DNA from: Candidatus Omnitrophota bacterium
GTDB taxonomy: Bacteria > Omnitrophota > Gorgyraeia > Gygaellales > Profunditerraquicolaceae
Assembly (NCBI GenBank): GCA_029571225.1
Contig: JAKPTF010000061.1
Span: 67,051 to 105,943, forward strand
DNA length: 38,893 bases
Direction: 5' to 3'
The position numbers and the translations under genes were made by a program. The notes under the pieces are model-generated. The model saw only the letters and a program-made list of their open reading frames with translations, did not search any database and was not told the origin of the DNA. The first letter of the stretch is position 1. Each line of letters starts with the position of its first letter. Below, piece after piece: positions 24,553-32,982 of this stretch.

Positions 24553-25074
24553 TTATTTCAGATGGTATTCTTTCGCCGCTTCGGGCTGAAACAGGATCTT
24601 TCTGATCTTGAACCTGCGGACGCCGGCAGGAACGGCCCATTCGATCACATCCCCGACTTTATACCCCAGGATCGCCGTGCCGATAGGGGCCAGCACCGAG
24701 ATTCTGTTCTTTTCGAAATCCGCGTCTTCCGGGTAAACGATCTGATACTCGTGCTCTTTGCCCGAATCAATGTCTTTCAGGCAGACCCTCGAGTTCATGG
24801 TGACCACATCGGCTGGTATTTTCTCGGTCTCGACGATGACCGCCCGGTCAAGCTCCGATGCAAGCTCTTCGAACCGCTGCCATTCGGCGTCGTTTTTTGA
24901 ATTTTTCAATTTGCGGACCTCTTTGATCAGTCCGAGCGCGTCGCGCGAGCCGTAACTGTGCTCCAGCTCGTCCAGCGAGCGCCTGTCCACATCGTGCGCC
25001 AATGCCATGTTCGCGATGATACGCCGCAGACGGTTGAAATCCGCCTGTGTTATATAGATCTGCTGATTTTTCAT
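24553..25074 (-). CDS. rnk: Rnk-like nucleoside diphosphate kinase regulator / GreA-C domain
   Basis: 173 residues. The C-terminal half has ADVVTMNSRVCL, ISVLAPIGTAILGYKVGDVI and FQPEAAKEYHL, close to E. coli Rnk (136 aa), whose fold resembles the GreA/GreB C-domain that contacts RNA polymerase. The N-terminal half is longer than in E. coli Rnk, with an extra helical insert (DALGLIKEVRKLKNSKNDAE). Two adjacent ATGs (25077 and 25074) are possible; the second has the better spacing to GAGGAG. Lies between the TIR-like and double-receiver genes. Confidence 0.83.
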   Translation of the reverse strand: MKNQQIYITQADFNRLRRIIANMALAHDVDRRSLDELEHSYGSRDALGLIKEVRKLKNSKNDAEWQRFEELASELDRAVIVETEKIPADVVTMNSRVCLKDIDSGKEHEYQIVYPEDADFEKNRISVLAPIGTAILGYKVGDVIEWAVPAGVRRFKIRKILFQPEAAKEYHLK

Positions 25075-25093
25075 CATAAACTCCTCTGGCCTT

Positions 25094-25822
25094 TCAGGCG
25101 GGAGAATCCGCGCTTATCAATTGTTCTATTTTTTTCATCAGCCCTGCGGCGTCTTCGGATTTGTCATAATGGTCGTCTGCGCCCGGGAGGAAAAATTTCT
25201 GGTCCCTTTCAGGAAAAACACTTGCGACCAGGATCTTAACGCCCGGAAACTCTCTTTTCATACTGTCATGTATCTCAAACCCGCTCTGCCTGGGCATGGC
25301 CAGGTCGAGGATAACCAGGGCGATATCGCCATTCTTGCGCAAAATCTCGATCCCCGCGTTCCCGTCGGATGCCTCCAGGACCCGATAGCCATGCTCCTGC
25401 AGATAATACCTGTATATCTGCCTGATCTTCGGCTCATCGTCCACCACCAGGATCGAAATCTTGCCCTTGATGATCTTCTCCACCTTCTTTATCTTTTCAA
25501 GCAGCAGATCGACCCCCTGCGATTTATCATAATAATCGGCTGCGCCCTTGATCATTTTTTTCTGCTCATCAACGGGATACACGCTTGCGACGATTACCTG
25601 GACATGCTTGTGGAAATTCTGCATCATATCATAGAAAACGCTGCCGAAGACCTGCGGCATTTTGATGTCGAGCAGCATGATATCGACCGGCTCACGATTC
25701 AGCATAACCGAGGCCTCCATGGCGTTCGGCGCCTCGAGGACATCGAAACCCTCGTTCTTGAGCATCGCATGATAAATGCTTCGTACCTTGTTCTCATCTT
25801 CGACAATGAGGATCCTTGTCAT
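25094..25822 (-). CDS. Double receiver (REC-REC) response regulator without output
   Basis: 242 residues. Two CheY-like domains: REC1 (about 1-118) with VEDE, phosphoacceptor in LLDIKMP and Lys in YDKS; REC2 (about 122-238) with VDDE, LDLAMP and YDKS. The linker is KKVEKIIKGK. No DNA-binding or enzyme domain. It may pass phosphate or bind partners (inference); the adjacent kinase-regulator pair at 26017-27716 is a candidate partner. ATG 25822 follows GGAG. Confidence 0.88.
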   Translation of the reverse strand: MTRILIVEDENKVRSIYHAMLKNEGFDVLEAPNAMEASVMLNREPVDIMLLDIKMPQVFGSVFYDMMQNFHKHVQVIVASVYPVDEQKKMIKGAADYYDKSQGVDLLLEKIKKVEKIIKGKISILVVDDEPKIRQIYRYYLQEHGYRVLEASDGNAGIEILRKNGDIALVILDLAMPRQSGFEIHDSMKREFPGVKILVASVFPERDQKFFLPGADDHYDKSEDAAGLMKKIEQLISADSPA

Positions 25823-26016
25823 GTCTGGCTCCCGTATAAGTTGAGGCGGCTGCAGAGCATATGCTTCATTTCTGACGCTATGGTACGCTCCACAGCCACC
25901 CCAAGTTCACCTTGTCCCTCTATCCGCGTTGACTATACCACACGGGAGCTTAAAGAATCGTTAAATAATCATTAAATTTTTTAATGGCTGTAACGGGGAA
26001 TAACCGGAGGAAGTGT
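25823..26016. other. Intergenic stretch between kinase and double receiver
   Basis: 194 nt. A TATAGT on the minus strand (about 25930) could be a -10 box for the double-receiver gene, but no convincing -35 box is at the right distance. An AT-rich TTAAATAATCATTAAATTT stretch lies near 25960-25980. No gene seen. Confidence 0.4.
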
Positions 26017-27045
26017 TTAGAGTATGGGGAGAGATACGGTGAAAACAGAGCCTTTGCCGGGCTCGCTGGCAACGGAAATCCGGCCCTGGTGCAATTCAGC
26101 GATCGATTGCGCGATGCTCAAACCCAGGCCGCTGCTCGGCGATGTGTCTTTGGCCTGTCCGTCGATGCGGAAAAATTTGTCAAACAGCTTGGGGAGATTT
26201 TCCTTCGAGATGCCGATGCCGGAATCCGATATGGAGATGTCTGCCCGGTCGCCATCATACGCCAGGCCAATGCGGATACTGCCGGCCTCGGGCGTGAACT
26301 TTACCGCGTTATCGATAAGATTGAGCAAAAGGCGGCGCAGATGCAATTCATCTCCGTTCACGATCGCGGTCCTGTCCGGGATATCCATCGCAACCGTTAT
26401 ATTCTTCTTTGCGGCCAGGATCTTTGCCTGCTCAAAGAGGATCGTGACAAAGGCTGTCAGATCGATCCGTTCGAAGGTAAGCACGTCGGGCTGATAATTC
26501 ATCTTCGTCAATAAGAGCAGGTCCTCGATGATCTTGAGCATCCGCTTGGTCTCGTCGAGGCTGACGCTGATCACGCGCCGGTATTCATCGGGCCCGCGCT
26601 CTTTTTTCAAGGCGAACTCCGATTCTCCGCGGATGATCGCGATCGGGGTTTTGAGCTCGTGCGCGATATATGAGCTCGAATCGGTGATATAAGCAAAGGC
26701 CTCTTCGAGCCGCGACACCATGTCATTGAAGGCTTCGATCAGGGACCGCAGCTCCGCGTCTGCCTTGTCGATCTTGACCCGGAGGCTAAGATCCTCATGG
26801 GTAATGCTGTTGGCGATGTCGGTCATCTCCTTCACGGGCCGCATGATCCCGGCAGTGACCATTCTGCCGACGAAGGATCCGAACACCAAGGTCAGGGGGA
26901 TCGGAAACAGCACGAACGCAAGCGCATATCGCTGCAATACATCAGGCGGAAGGATAAAAAGGATACCGATATATATTGAAAGCCCTGTTCCGAGGACCGC
27001 CGCGTATAAAACACTGATCTTGAACTCGAACGTTCTGATACGCAT
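26017..27045 (-). CDS. Sensor histidine kinase, HAMP-HisKA-HATPase
   Basis: 342 residues. Two membrane helices (about 8-30 and 40-62) enclose a very short periplasmic loop. HAMP follows (about 63-118), then HisKA with YIAHELKTP (phosphorylated His), the N box LLLNLIDNAVKFTP, G1 ISDSGIGI, F box LFDKFFRI, and G2 SSGLGLSIAQSI. This resembles the CusS/heavy-metal sensor group but lacks a long periplasmic sensor domain, so it may sense membrane state or use a partner. Start ATG 27045 overlaps the TGA of the regulator gene. Confidence 0.9.
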   Translation of the reverse strand: MRIRTFEFKISVLYAAVLGTGLSIYIGILFILPPDVLQRYALAFVLFPIPLTLVFGSFVGRMVTAGIMRPVKEMTDIANSITHEDLSLRVKIDKADAELRSLIEAFNDMVSRLEEAFAYITDSSSYIAHELKTPIAIIRGESEFALKKERGPDEYRRVISVSLDETKRMLKIIEDLLLLTKMNYQPDVLTFERIDLTAFVTILFEQAKILAAKKNITVAMDIPDRTAIVNGDELHLRRLLLNLIDNAVKFTPEAGSIRIGLAYDGDRADISISDSGIGISKENLPKLFDKFFRIDGQAKDTSPSSGLGLSIAQSIAELHQGRISVASEPGKGSVFTVSLPIL

Positions 27046-27716
27046 CACGCTTCCTTTACTATATACCCCTTGCCGTGTATGGTATGGATGAGCTGTTTTT
27101 TATGGCCTTTGTCGATCTTCGAACGGAGAAAGCTCATGTATACGTCGATGACATTGGTAAAATTGTCGAAATCCTCATGCCACACATGCTCGGAGATCAT
27201 GGTCCTGGTGACCGCATGCCCGGCGTTGTCCATGAGATACTCCAGGAGTGCGAACTCCTTGCTTGTCAACACAATGTCTTTGCCGGCGCGCGCGACTTTA
27301 TGCCTGGTCCGGTCCAGTTCCAGGTCGGCGACCTTGAGCAAGCCCGTCTTATCGATCTTGTTCCTGCGCAATAACGCGGCGATCCGGGCAAGCAATTCCT
27401 CGAAATCGAACGGTTTGGCCAGGTAATCGTCAGCGCCGGAATTCAACCCGAGAACTTTATCTCTGACGCCGTCCTTGGAGGTGAGCATGAGGATGGGGGC
27501 ATTGATCTTCTTGCGCCGCAGTTCCCTGCATACGCTGACCCCGTCCTTCACGGGCAGGATGATATCGAGGATGATGAGGTCGTATGGGTTGATCTCTGCC
27601 AGATACAGGCCTTTTTCCCCGTCGTGGGCGACGTCGACCACGTAATCCTCTTCCTTCAGGCCGCGCTGGATGAAGCTGGCGATCCTCAACTCGTCTTCGA
27701 CCAGTAAAATACGCAT
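27045..27716 (-). CDS. OmpR/CusR-type response regulator
   Basis: 223 residues. Receiver domain with VEDE, phosphoacceptor in LIILDIILP, Thr in MLTSKD and Lys in LAKPF. The winged-helix DNA-binding domain (about 125-223) ends in [14 protein letters not shown]. Close to CusR/CopR/QseB type regulators. ATG 27716 follows GGGAGG. It shares one transcript with the kinase. Confidence 0.93.
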   Translation of the reverse strand: MRILLVEDELRIASFIQRGLKEEDYVVDVAHDGEKGLYLAEINPYDLIILDIILPVKDGVSVCRELRRKKINAPILMLTSKDGVRDKVLGLNSGADDYLAKPFDFEELLARIAALLRRNKIDKTGLLKVADLELDRTRHKVARAGKDIVLTSKEFALLEYLMDNAGHAVTRTMISEHVWHEDFDNFTNVIDVYMSFLRSKIDKGHKKQLIHTIHGKGYIVKEA

Positions 27717-27746
27717 GACCGTGCCTCCCGGTTTGATCCGGGCATC

Positions 27747-27775
27747 ATTATAGCACCACTAGGCTTTGCCGGCAA
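27747..27775 (-). promoter_or_regulatory. Promoter of the two-component operon
   Basis: TTGCCG (27775-27770), 17 nt, perfect TATAAT (27752-27747): the same boxes as before pyk copy 1, here about 30 nt before the start and with a ribosome site. Confidence 0.7.
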
Positions 27776-27849
27776 CTTTTCACGGGCGGGCTTCGGCGGA
27801 AATTCTGGCGAGGATCCTTTTGCAAAGCCGTTTTCTATCCATAAACAGA

Positions 27850-27880
27850 AGTCCCCGGCGGATCATCTCCACTGGGGACT
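27850..27880. repeat. GGAGATGATCC hairpin, near copy of the 18396-18432 terminator
   Basis: On the minus strand AGTCCCC-AGTGGAGATGATCCGCC-GGGGACT. 19 consecutive bases are identical to the other copy. It follows the small zinc-ribbon gene but has no U-run, so terminator function is uncertain. Confidence 0.7.
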
Positions 27881-27901
27881 GGTGTCAAACTAAATCGCGT
27901 C

Positions 27902-28066
27902 TTAACGTCCTTCGTTGCGGCGCTTGTTGAAGCAATCCTTGCAATAGACCGGGCGGTCTTCGCGCGGTTTAAAAGGGACTTCGCATTCTTTTTTGCACTC
28001 GGCGCAAACCGCTTTATGCATTTCCTTCGGTGCTCCTCCGTATGAACCCCCGCCTTGATATCCCAT
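27902..28066 (-). CDS. Small zinc-ribbon protein (CxxC)
   Basis: 54 residues. A Gly-rich start MGYQGGGSYGGAP is followed by two Cys pairs, CAECKKEC and YCKDC, separated by about 14 residues with RPVYC, i.e. a treble-clef/zinc-ribbon module as in the 'CxxC, zinc-ribbon' small proteins of anaerobic bacteria. Nucleic acid binding is likely but unproven. ATG 28066 follows AAGGGGAG, 11 nt after the Lys/Arg-rich gene. Confidence 0.82.
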   Translation of the reverse strand: MGYQGGGSYGGAPKEMHKAVCAECKKECEVPFKPREDRPVYCKDCFNKRRNEGR

Positions 28067-28077
28067 TCCTGCTCCCC

Positions 28078-28239
28078 TTACGATTGTACCGGCTGTTCTC
28101 CGGTATTCTGCTCAACTGCCGCTTCCGCCTCACCTTGAGGCTTCTTCCTATCCAGTTTTCTCTGCAATTTCTCTTCGCGTTTCTTTTTCTGCGCAAGTTC
28201 CCGTTGCCGTTTCTGAAATGAATAATTGTCTCTGCCCAT
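28078..28239 (-). CDS. Small Lys/Arg-rich protein
   Basis: 53 residues from ATG 28239 (AAGGGAGC upstream). MGRDNYSFQKRQRELAQKKK followed by a highly charged helix, then EAEAAVEQNTGEQP. Short proteins with this opening are common beside zinc-ribbon genes or cold-shock genes in anaerobes. It may bind RNA; no function is established. A promoter and a terminator-like leader hairpin lie upstream. Confidence 0.78.
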   Translation of the reverse strand: MGRDNYSFQKRQRELAQKKKREEKLQRKLDRKKPQGEAEAAVEQNTGEQPVQS

Positions 28240-28264
28240 CACGCTCCCTTCGGTCGCTCCTCTC

Positions 28265-28308
28265 AAGAAAAGAAGCCGCACAAAGGTTAGTCGTCTTCCC
28301 TGCGCGGC
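28265..28308 (-). terminator. Terminator-like hairpin in the leader of the small-protein operon
   Basis: GCCGCGCAGGG pairs with CCTTTGTGCGGC (with several G-U pairs), 12-base loop, then UUCUUUUCUU. It sits between promoter 28343-28370 and ATG 28239. Confidence 0.6.
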
Positions 28309-28342
28309 CTAAGATGTTCTAATCTTTAATACTGACATCAAT

Positions 28343-28370
28343 ATTATATCACGCTTCGATTTTTCCACAA
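28343..28370 (-). promoter_or_regulatory. Promoter of the small-protein operon
   Basis: TTGTGG (28370-28365), 16 nt, perfect TATAAT (28348-28343); leader of about 97 nt. Confidence 0.6.
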
Positions 28371-28382
28371 GCAATAACTGCG

Positions 28383-29399
28383 TTATCCGCTTTTAAACTT
28401 TTCCGTGAACCTGATGATGCTGTTCATCATCGTTACGGCCTCGACGGGATATTTGCCAGCGGCTGATTCAGCCGACAGCATGACAAAATCAGTGCCGTCG
28501 AGTATGGCGTTGGCCACGTCCGTCACCTCCGCGCGGGTCGGCCTGGGATTCTCGGTCATGCTCTCGAGCATCTGCGTCGCGGTAATGACGGGTTTGCCTG
28601 CACGGTTACACCTGGCGATGATCTGTTTCTGCACGACCGGTATCTCGTAAATGGGGAGAGAAACACCCATATCCCCGCGCGCGATCATGATGCCGTCGGA
28701 GGCGCCGATGATGCTCTCGATATTACGGATACCCTCCCGGTCCTCGATCTTGGCGATAACGCGGCATTGCGTGCCGGAGGACAGCGCTTTTTTGACTTCC
28801 AGGATATCCTTTTTCGTGCGCACAAAAGACTGCGCGATATAATCGACCTTGTGTTCTTCGCAAAACCTGATGTCCCCCAAATCCTTTTCGCTCATGCCAT
28901 TGAACCGAAGCCGCGCACCGGGGATATTGACGCCTTTATGCTCCTTCAGCAGGCCTTCAACGATCACTTTGGCCTTGAGCGCACCCCGCCCGCGGCCGAT
29001 GACCTGCAGCGCGATAGTTCCGTCATCGATGAATATGTGCTGCCCCAGGGGTATATCGCGCAAAGGGCCGGGGTAATCAAACGGGATCTCGCGGGCAGTG
29101 CCGTCGACCGGCTTGCGCGTCAGCCATACGACCGCGCGTTTCTTAAGCACCACCGGTTTGCCGTCAACCAGGCTACCGATACGGATGCGATGGCCCTGAA
29201 GGTCCCCGAGGATCCGTATACGCCTGCCGTATTTCGCGTTCAGGCTGCGGATACGTTCGATCCTGAGCGCCTGATCCTGCTGTTTGCCGTGAGAAAAATT
29301 CAGTCGAGCGACATCCATGCCCGCGAGCATCATTTTTCGCAGGACCGTCTCGCTCGATGACGCGGGCCCGAGCGTGCAGACGATCTTCGTTTTAACCAT
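28383..29399 (-). CDS. pyk: Short pyruvate kinase (copy 2), no C-terminal domain
   Basis: 338 residues, clearly a paralogue of the enzyme at 16657-17700 (most of the sequence aligns without gaps). It has the same [15 protein letters not shown] (Asp replaces the Asn of KIEN), [20 protein letters not shown] and [12 protein letters not shown], and the same DLQGHRIR at residues 66-73. It likewise lacks the C domain and ends in FTEKFKSG. So loss of the allosteric domain predates the duplication. ATG 29399 follows AAGGAAG and overlaps the preceding gene by 8 nt; it is last in the five-gene operon led by the HerA-like ATPase. Confidence 0.88.
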   Translation of the reverse strand: MVKTKIVCTLGPASSSETVLRKMMLAGMDVARLNFSHGKQQDQALRIERIRSLNAKYGRRIRILGDLQGHRIRIGSLVDGKPVVLKKRAVVWLTRKPVDGTAREIPFDYPGPLRDIPLGQHIFIDDGTIALQVIGRGRGALKAKVIVEGLLKEHKGVNIPGARLRFNGMSEKDLGDIRFCEEHKVDYIAQSFVRTKKDILEVKKALSSGTQCRVIAKIEDREGIRNIESIIGASDGIMIARGDMGVSLPIYEIPVVQKQIIARCNRAGKPVITATQMLESMTENPRPTRAEVTDVANAILDGTDFVMLSAESAAGKYPVEAVTMMNSIIRFTEKFKSG

Positions 29400-29808
29400 G
29401 GCTTCCTTGTTTGACGGAAAATTTCATGTAAAGCCCGGCGACAAGCAGGGCGATCCCCGCCCCAAAGCCGAATGCGCTGACCAGGGCCTTTTTCAGCAGG
29501 GAAACTCTTTGCCTATCCCAATTATTGAGGCGGATGCCGATGTCCCTGCTTGCGACCTTATACTGGTCCCCGGCGCTGGTCCGCGCGACCAGTGATCCCC
29601 GGTCGACAAGGCCGGCAAGCGGCTTACCGCTTATGTATATCTCGACTTTGTCTTTCACTGCGGGAAGAGAGAGCATCATATCCTTATGCGTCCACCATAT
29701 ATTCCTGTCCCCTTTATTCAATGAACCCATGTCCGCCAGAAGGCTTGCGCCGAATATGCAGCAAAAAATAATACCGCCGATCAAAAGACCTGTAGCCGTA
29801 TCCTTCAT
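29392..29808 (-). CDS. Two-helix membrane protein, unknown
   Basis: 138 residues. An N-terminal helix (about 5-25), a soluble part with [14 protein letters not shown] and [14 protein letters not shown], and a C-terminal helix (about 103-128). I do not recognise the family. ATG 29808 follows AAAAGGAGG. It lies 26 nt after the MipA gene and overlaps pyk copy 2 by 8 nt. Confidence 0.68.
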   Translation of the reverse strand: MKDTATGLLIGGIIFCCIFGASLLADMGSLNKGDRNIWWTHKDMMLSLPAVKDKVEIYISGKPLAGLVDRGSLVARTSAGDQYKVASRDIGIRLNNWDRQRVSLLKKALVSAFGFGAGIALLVAGLYMKFSVKQGSHG

Positions 29809-29834
29809 GGCCCCTCCTTTTATATTCGACGCCG

Positions 29835-30581
29835 CTAGAACCGGTATACGACCCCTGCCACATACCGCATAAGCGAATCATCGCCGGTGATCGGAGAATC
29901 AGCAGCTTCGTCGCTCAGGAACGTGCATTCGGCATCTGCGAACAACGCCCATTTACCGCCAAGCGGCAGGCCGGCCGTTATCCCAGCCATGTATTCGAGG
30001 CCGCTATGGCCCGTATACGCGGTTCGTCCTGCCCTGGATTCATTCTGCCTTACGCCGTAATAATAATCCGTCAGGTCGCGGCTCTGCCATCTTACAGCGG
30101 CTTTCGGGGTCAAAAAACCCTCAAAGAGCCTTTTGGAAACGCCCAGACGGAGCTCCTGGCCTTCATAGGTGCCTGATACGTCAGCCACTGCCTCGACTGC
30201 CAGGTCCACGAGCTTATTCTTCCAGCTCATCCTCACCCCGCTGTCAAACGCCCAGCCCCTGTCCTCCATGCCGTTCAGGTCAACGCTGTCATCCCCTTCA
30301 TAACCCTGGGGCCGCAAAGACCCGATGACAGCCCACCGGAGAGGTTCTGCGTTTTCGCTTAAATAAAACCCAAAGACCGTGCTGTCCACAAAAAAGCGGT
30401 TCGACTCGAATATCAACACGGGAACGGGATACACATCGTCATCAACGCCTTTATAGGGGCTTTCGATCACCATGGCGCCTGCGCCCATGTATGAACCAGG
30501 GTCTATAAGCTCGTTTGCCCAGGAGGCCGGCGGTATAACCGCAGACAAACACGCCAACGCGCAGACAAGATTTTTTTTCAT
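29835..30581 (-). CDS. MipA/OmpV family outer-membrane protein
   Basis: 248 residues. Signal peptide ([20 protein letters not shown]), then beta strands with ESPYKGVDDDVYPVPVLIFE and RFFVDSTVFGFYL, the opening pattern of MipA/OmpV proteins, and a terminal Phe (AGVVYRF). MipA in E. coli links murein hydrolase and synthase; others are porins or antibiotic-related. The start overlaps the stop of the C_GCAxxG gene by 4 nt. Confidence 0.85.
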   Translation of the reverse strand: MKKNLVCALACLSAVIPPASWANELIDPGSYMGAGAMVIESPYKGVDDDVYPVPVLIFESNRFFVDSTVFGFYLSENAEPLRWAVIGSLRPQGYEGDDSVDLNGMEDRGWAFDSGVRMSWKNKLVDLAVEAVADVSGTYEGQELRLGVSKRLFEGFLTPKAAVRWQSRDLTDYYYGVRQNESRAGRTAYTGHSGLEYMAGITAGLPLGGKWALFADAECTFLSDEAADSPITGDDSLMRYVAGVVYRF

Positions 30582-30874
30582 CTTATGTTCTCAAGATACT
30601 CTGCCGCTTTTTCAACACATTCCGCGCAGGATAACCGGCGGATATTCCGGACCTCTTTGCATTTTGTGGAACCGGCGAGGGAACTGAACGTCTTCTCAAA
30701 ATGCGCAAGCTTCTCCGGACAATGCTTTTCCAGGATGGCCTTTGCCGCGTAGAAGGCGCCGCAATGCCCTTCGGGCGCCCTGCCTGAACCGTATCCTGCG
30801 AACCGATCCGCAGTTTCTTTGTTCACAGGGAACCTGTCTTTAAAAGCATTCAGCACTGACTCTGCGCAATTCAT
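30578..30874 (-). CDS. C_GCAxxG_C_C family redox protein
   Basis: 98 residues. NCAESVL, then the family core [17 protein letters not shown], then TKCKEVRN and LSCAECV: the Cys spacing of the C_GCAxxG_C_C family (here GHCGAFYAA replaces GGCGxxxGA). Members are thought to be redox-active or to bind a cofactor. It overlaps the HerA-like gene by 4 nt. Confidence 0.85.
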   Translation of the reverse strand: MNCAESVLNAFKDRFPVNKETADRFAGYGSGRAPEGHCGAFYAAKAILEKHCPEKLAHFEKTFSSLAGSTKCKEVRNIRRLSCAECVEKAAEYLENIR

Positions 30875-32346
30875 TTCGTCTTGCCGAGGATCGAACCCAG
30901 CACCCCGCGGATGATCTGACGGCCGAGCGTGCTTCCGATCGTGCGCAACGTGCTTTTCACCAGCACCTGCCCCATGGTATCGCGGGGCCTGCCCGGGCCG
31001 CGTCGCCGCGGCTGCGGATATTCCTCTTGCTGCGGCACCGGCTTCTGCGCAGAGGATGCTCTCTGTTCGGTGCGCTTTTTAAGCACTTCGAACGCGGATT
31101 CCCGGTCCACCATATTCTCGTAATTGCCGAAGTGGATCGAGTTCTGAATGATCCGCCGGCGTTCATCGGCCGTGATAGCGCCCACGCGGCTCTGCGGCGG
31201 GCACACAAAGGCGCGCTCGACGATCGCCGGGGTCCCGTTCTCATCCAGGAACGACACGAGCGCCTCACCCACGCCAAGTTCGGTGATCACTTTTTCTATC
31301 ATCAGGCCGGGATTCGCACGGAACGTCTGGGACATGATCTTAACGGCTTTCTGTTCCTGCGGGGTAAACGCGCGCAAGGCGTGCTGCACCCGGTTGCCCA
31401 GCTGGGCCAGCACCTTATCCGGCACGTCTTTCGGGTTCTGGGTCACAAAATAAACGCCGACGCCTTTGGAACGGATCAGCCTCACCACCTGTTCAATCTT
31501 ATCCAGAAGCGCCTCCGGGGCGTCTTCGAAAAGCAGATGCGCCTCGTCAAAGAAAAAGACCAGCTTGGGTTTATCCAGATCGCCCGCTTCCGGCAGGCGC
31601 TCGAAAAGTTCTGACAAAAGCCACAGCAGGAACGTCGCGTAGACCTTTGGCCTGGTAACCAGTTGATCCGCTGCCAGGATGTTGATGATACCCCGTCCGT
31701 CTGAATGGGTCTGGATCAGATCGAAGATGTCGAGCATCGGCTCGCCGAAGAACTGCGCTCCGCCCTGCGATTCCAGCTCCAAAAGGCCCCGCTGGATCGC
31801 TCCCACGGAAGCTTTGGAAATGTTGCCGTACTCGGTCGTAAACTGCGCGGCATTATCGCCCACATACTGGACCATGGAACGCAAGTCCTTCAGATCCAGA
31901 AGCAGCAAGCCGTTATCGTCGGCGACCTTAAAGATCAGGGTGAGAACGCCGGTCTGCACTTCATTGAGGTTGAAAAGCCGGCCCATCAAGATCGGCACCA
32001 TGTCGGAGACGGTTGTCCTGACCGGATGTCCGCTTTTCCCGAAAACATCCCAGAACGCAACGGGAAACTCCCGGAAACTATGGCCGGTGAGATTGAGCAT
32101 TTTGACACGCTCCGCGATCTTGGGATGCTCGGCGCCCTTCTGGCTGATGCCTGCCAGATCCCCTTTTACGTCGGCGAGAAAAACAGGAATGCCGTTTTCG
32201 CTCAAAGATTCAGCGATCCTCTGCAGGGTGATGGTTTTACCGGTTCCGGTCGCGCCGGCAATGAGCCCGTGGCGGCTGGCCATGCGGGCAAGAAGATGGA
32301 ATTCCGCGTTCTGCGCGTTTTTAGCGATAAGCATGGGTTTACTCAT
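30871..32346 (-). CDS. DUF853 / YjgR family HerA-like ATPase
   Basis: 491 residues. Walker A GATGTGKT (about residues 31-38), Walker [14 protein letters not shown] (about 255-267), sensor YFVTQNP and [15 protein letters not shown] Pro/Arg linker ([12 protein letters not shown]) precedes the C-terminal amphipathic end, as in E. coli YjgR. It belongs to the HerA/FtsK-like ATPases; biological function is not established. The ATG at 32346 is six bases after a perfect TATAAT and lacks a ribosome site, so it heads a five-gene operon from a leaderless mRNA. Not linked to NurA or a SIR2, so I do not call it a defence HerA. Confidence 0.88.
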   Translation of the reverse strand: MSKPMLIAKNAQNAEFHLLARMASRHGLIAGATGTGKTITLQRIAESLSENGIPVFLADVKGDLAGISQKGAEHPKIAERVKMLNLTGHSFREFPVAFWDVFGKSGHPVRTTVSDMVPILMGRLFNLNEVQTGVLTLIFKVADDNGLLLLDLKDLRSMVQYVGDNAAQFTTEYGNISKASVGAIQRGLLELESQGGAQFFGEPMLDIFDLIQTHSDGRGIINILAADQLVTRPKVYATFLLWLLSELFERLPEAGDLDKPKLVFFFDEAHLLFEDAPEALLDKIEQVVRLIRSKGVGVYFVTQNPKDVPDKVLAQLGNRVQHALRAFTPQEQKAVKIMSQTFRANPGLMIEKVITELGVGEALVSFLDENGTPAIVERAFVCPPQSRVGAITADERRRIIQNSIHFGNYENMVDRESAFEVLKKRTEQRASSAQKPVPQQEEYPQPRRRGPGRPRDTMGQVLVKSTLRTIGSTLGRQIIRGVLGSILGKTK

Positions 32347-32352
32347 AGATGT

Positions 32353-32380
32353 ATTATAGCGGATTGATGGGCACTTACAA
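32353..32380 (-). promoter_or_regulatory. Promoter of the HerA-like operon (predicted leaderless)
   Basis: TTGTAA (32380-32375), 16 nt, perfect TATAAT (32358-32353), six bases, ATG 32346. With normal -10 to +1 spacing the transcript would start at the A of the ATG. Confidence 0.78.
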
Positions 32381-32385
32381 GAACA

Positions 32386-32422
32386 AACAGCATGCCCGGA
32401 TTATCTCCCCGGACATGCTGTT
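32386..32422. repeat. GGAGATAATCC hairpin
   Basis: AACAGCATGTCCGG-GGAGATAAT-CCGGGCATGCTGTT on the minus strand, with one mismatch. It could terminate the small transcript from 32577. It has a U-poor downstream sequence (TTTGTTC). Confidence 0.65.
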
Positions 32423-32475
32423 ATCACGAACACTCACAACTTATGGTATCAGTGCTACGGTCCATCACTCCTTAT

Positions 32476-32577
32476 TTATAATTTTGAAATAAGCAAAGAG
32501 ATTATTTCATTGAATTTCGTTCTTCCCAGAAATGCCCACAAATCTTTTCCATACCTACCGCGCCAAAACACTTTCAT
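32476..32577 (-). CDS. Micro-ORF of 31-33 residues with very strong ribosome site
   Basis: AAGGAGGTGATGAAAGTG gives a perfect anti-16S match. Two starts are possible: ATG 32577 is very close, GTG 32571 is at the better distance. The peptide reads WRGRYGKDLWAFLGRTKFNE then ends in a hydrophobic IISLLISKL, so a small amphipathic or membrane peptide is possible. The next 13-codon ORF (MDRSTDTISCECS) also follows AAGGAG. No homologue recognised. It could be a real small protein, a leader peptide or chance. Confidence 0.4.
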   Translation of the reverse strand: MKVFWRGRYGKDLWAFLGRTKFNEIISLLISKL

Positions 32578-32611
32578 CACCTCCTTGAAATTTCAGGACG
32601 CTATCCTTTTT

Positions 32612-32640
32612 ATTAGCGCTCTTCGCTGATGAGCGCCAAT
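32612..32640. terminator. Hairpin after the MerR-like gene
   Basis: ATTGGCGCTC and GAGCGCTAAT pair around a 9-base loop, 15 nt after the MerR-like stop codon. No U-run, so it may be processed or pause RNA polymerase rather than terminate. Confidence 0.5.
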
Positions 32641-32654
32641 AAAGAGGAAAAAAT

Positions 32655-32945
32655 TTACTTTTCTTTATAAACTTTTGCCTCCATCTCCAGCACGTATCTA
32701 AGACTGGTTATTTTCACTTTCTTCTCCTGCATTATATACCAAATATGACTCAGCTTATTAAGTTCGTTTTTCGAGTAAAGCCTTGATCTGCCCTTCTTTC
32801 TGGGCGGTGATACAATCTCCTCTTTATCCAGCTGCTTAAGGACCCAGACCGGAATTCCCAGCAGCCTGCACACCACGCCGCTGGTATATACCGGCTCGTC
32901 GATGCCTACATCAAATATATCTCCGTACTTAATCTCTTTTTTCAT
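32655..32945 (-). CDS. MerR/HspR-like transcriptional regulator
   Basis: 96 residues. EPVYTSGVVCRLLGIPVWVL is the MerR helix-turn-helix, followed by wing residues RKKGRSRLYSKNELNKL and a short coil KITSLRYVLEMEAKVYKEK. The size and order match HspR-type or other short MerR regulators without an effector domain. HspR normally controls dnaK/clpB, none of which is here. ATG 32945 lacks a ribosome site and lies 8 nt after a -10 box. AT-rich like the region to the right. Confidence 0.82.
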   Translation of the reverse strand: MKKEIKYGDIFDVGIDEPVYTSGVVCRLLGIPVWVLKQLDKEEIVSPPRKKGRSRLYSKNELNKLSHIWYIMQEKKVKITSLRYVLEMEAKVYKEK

Positions 32946-32953
32946 CGATTATG

Positions 32954-32982
32954 TATTTACCACAACTTTCGACATTTGTCAA
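32954..32982 (-). promoter_or_regulatory. Promoter of the MerR-like gene (predicted nearly leaderless)
   Basis: Perfect TTGACA (32982-32977), 17 nt, TAAATA (32959-32954), then eight bases to ATG 32945. Three TTTTCG repeats lie just upstream at 32986-33013 and may be operator sites. Confidence 0.65.

Noticed and set aside
30871-32346. HerA defence or archaeal HerA-NurA DNA repair ATPase
   Set aside because: The sequence fits DUF853/YjgR and no NurA, SIR2 or nuclease is adjacent; neighbours are envelope and metabolic genes.
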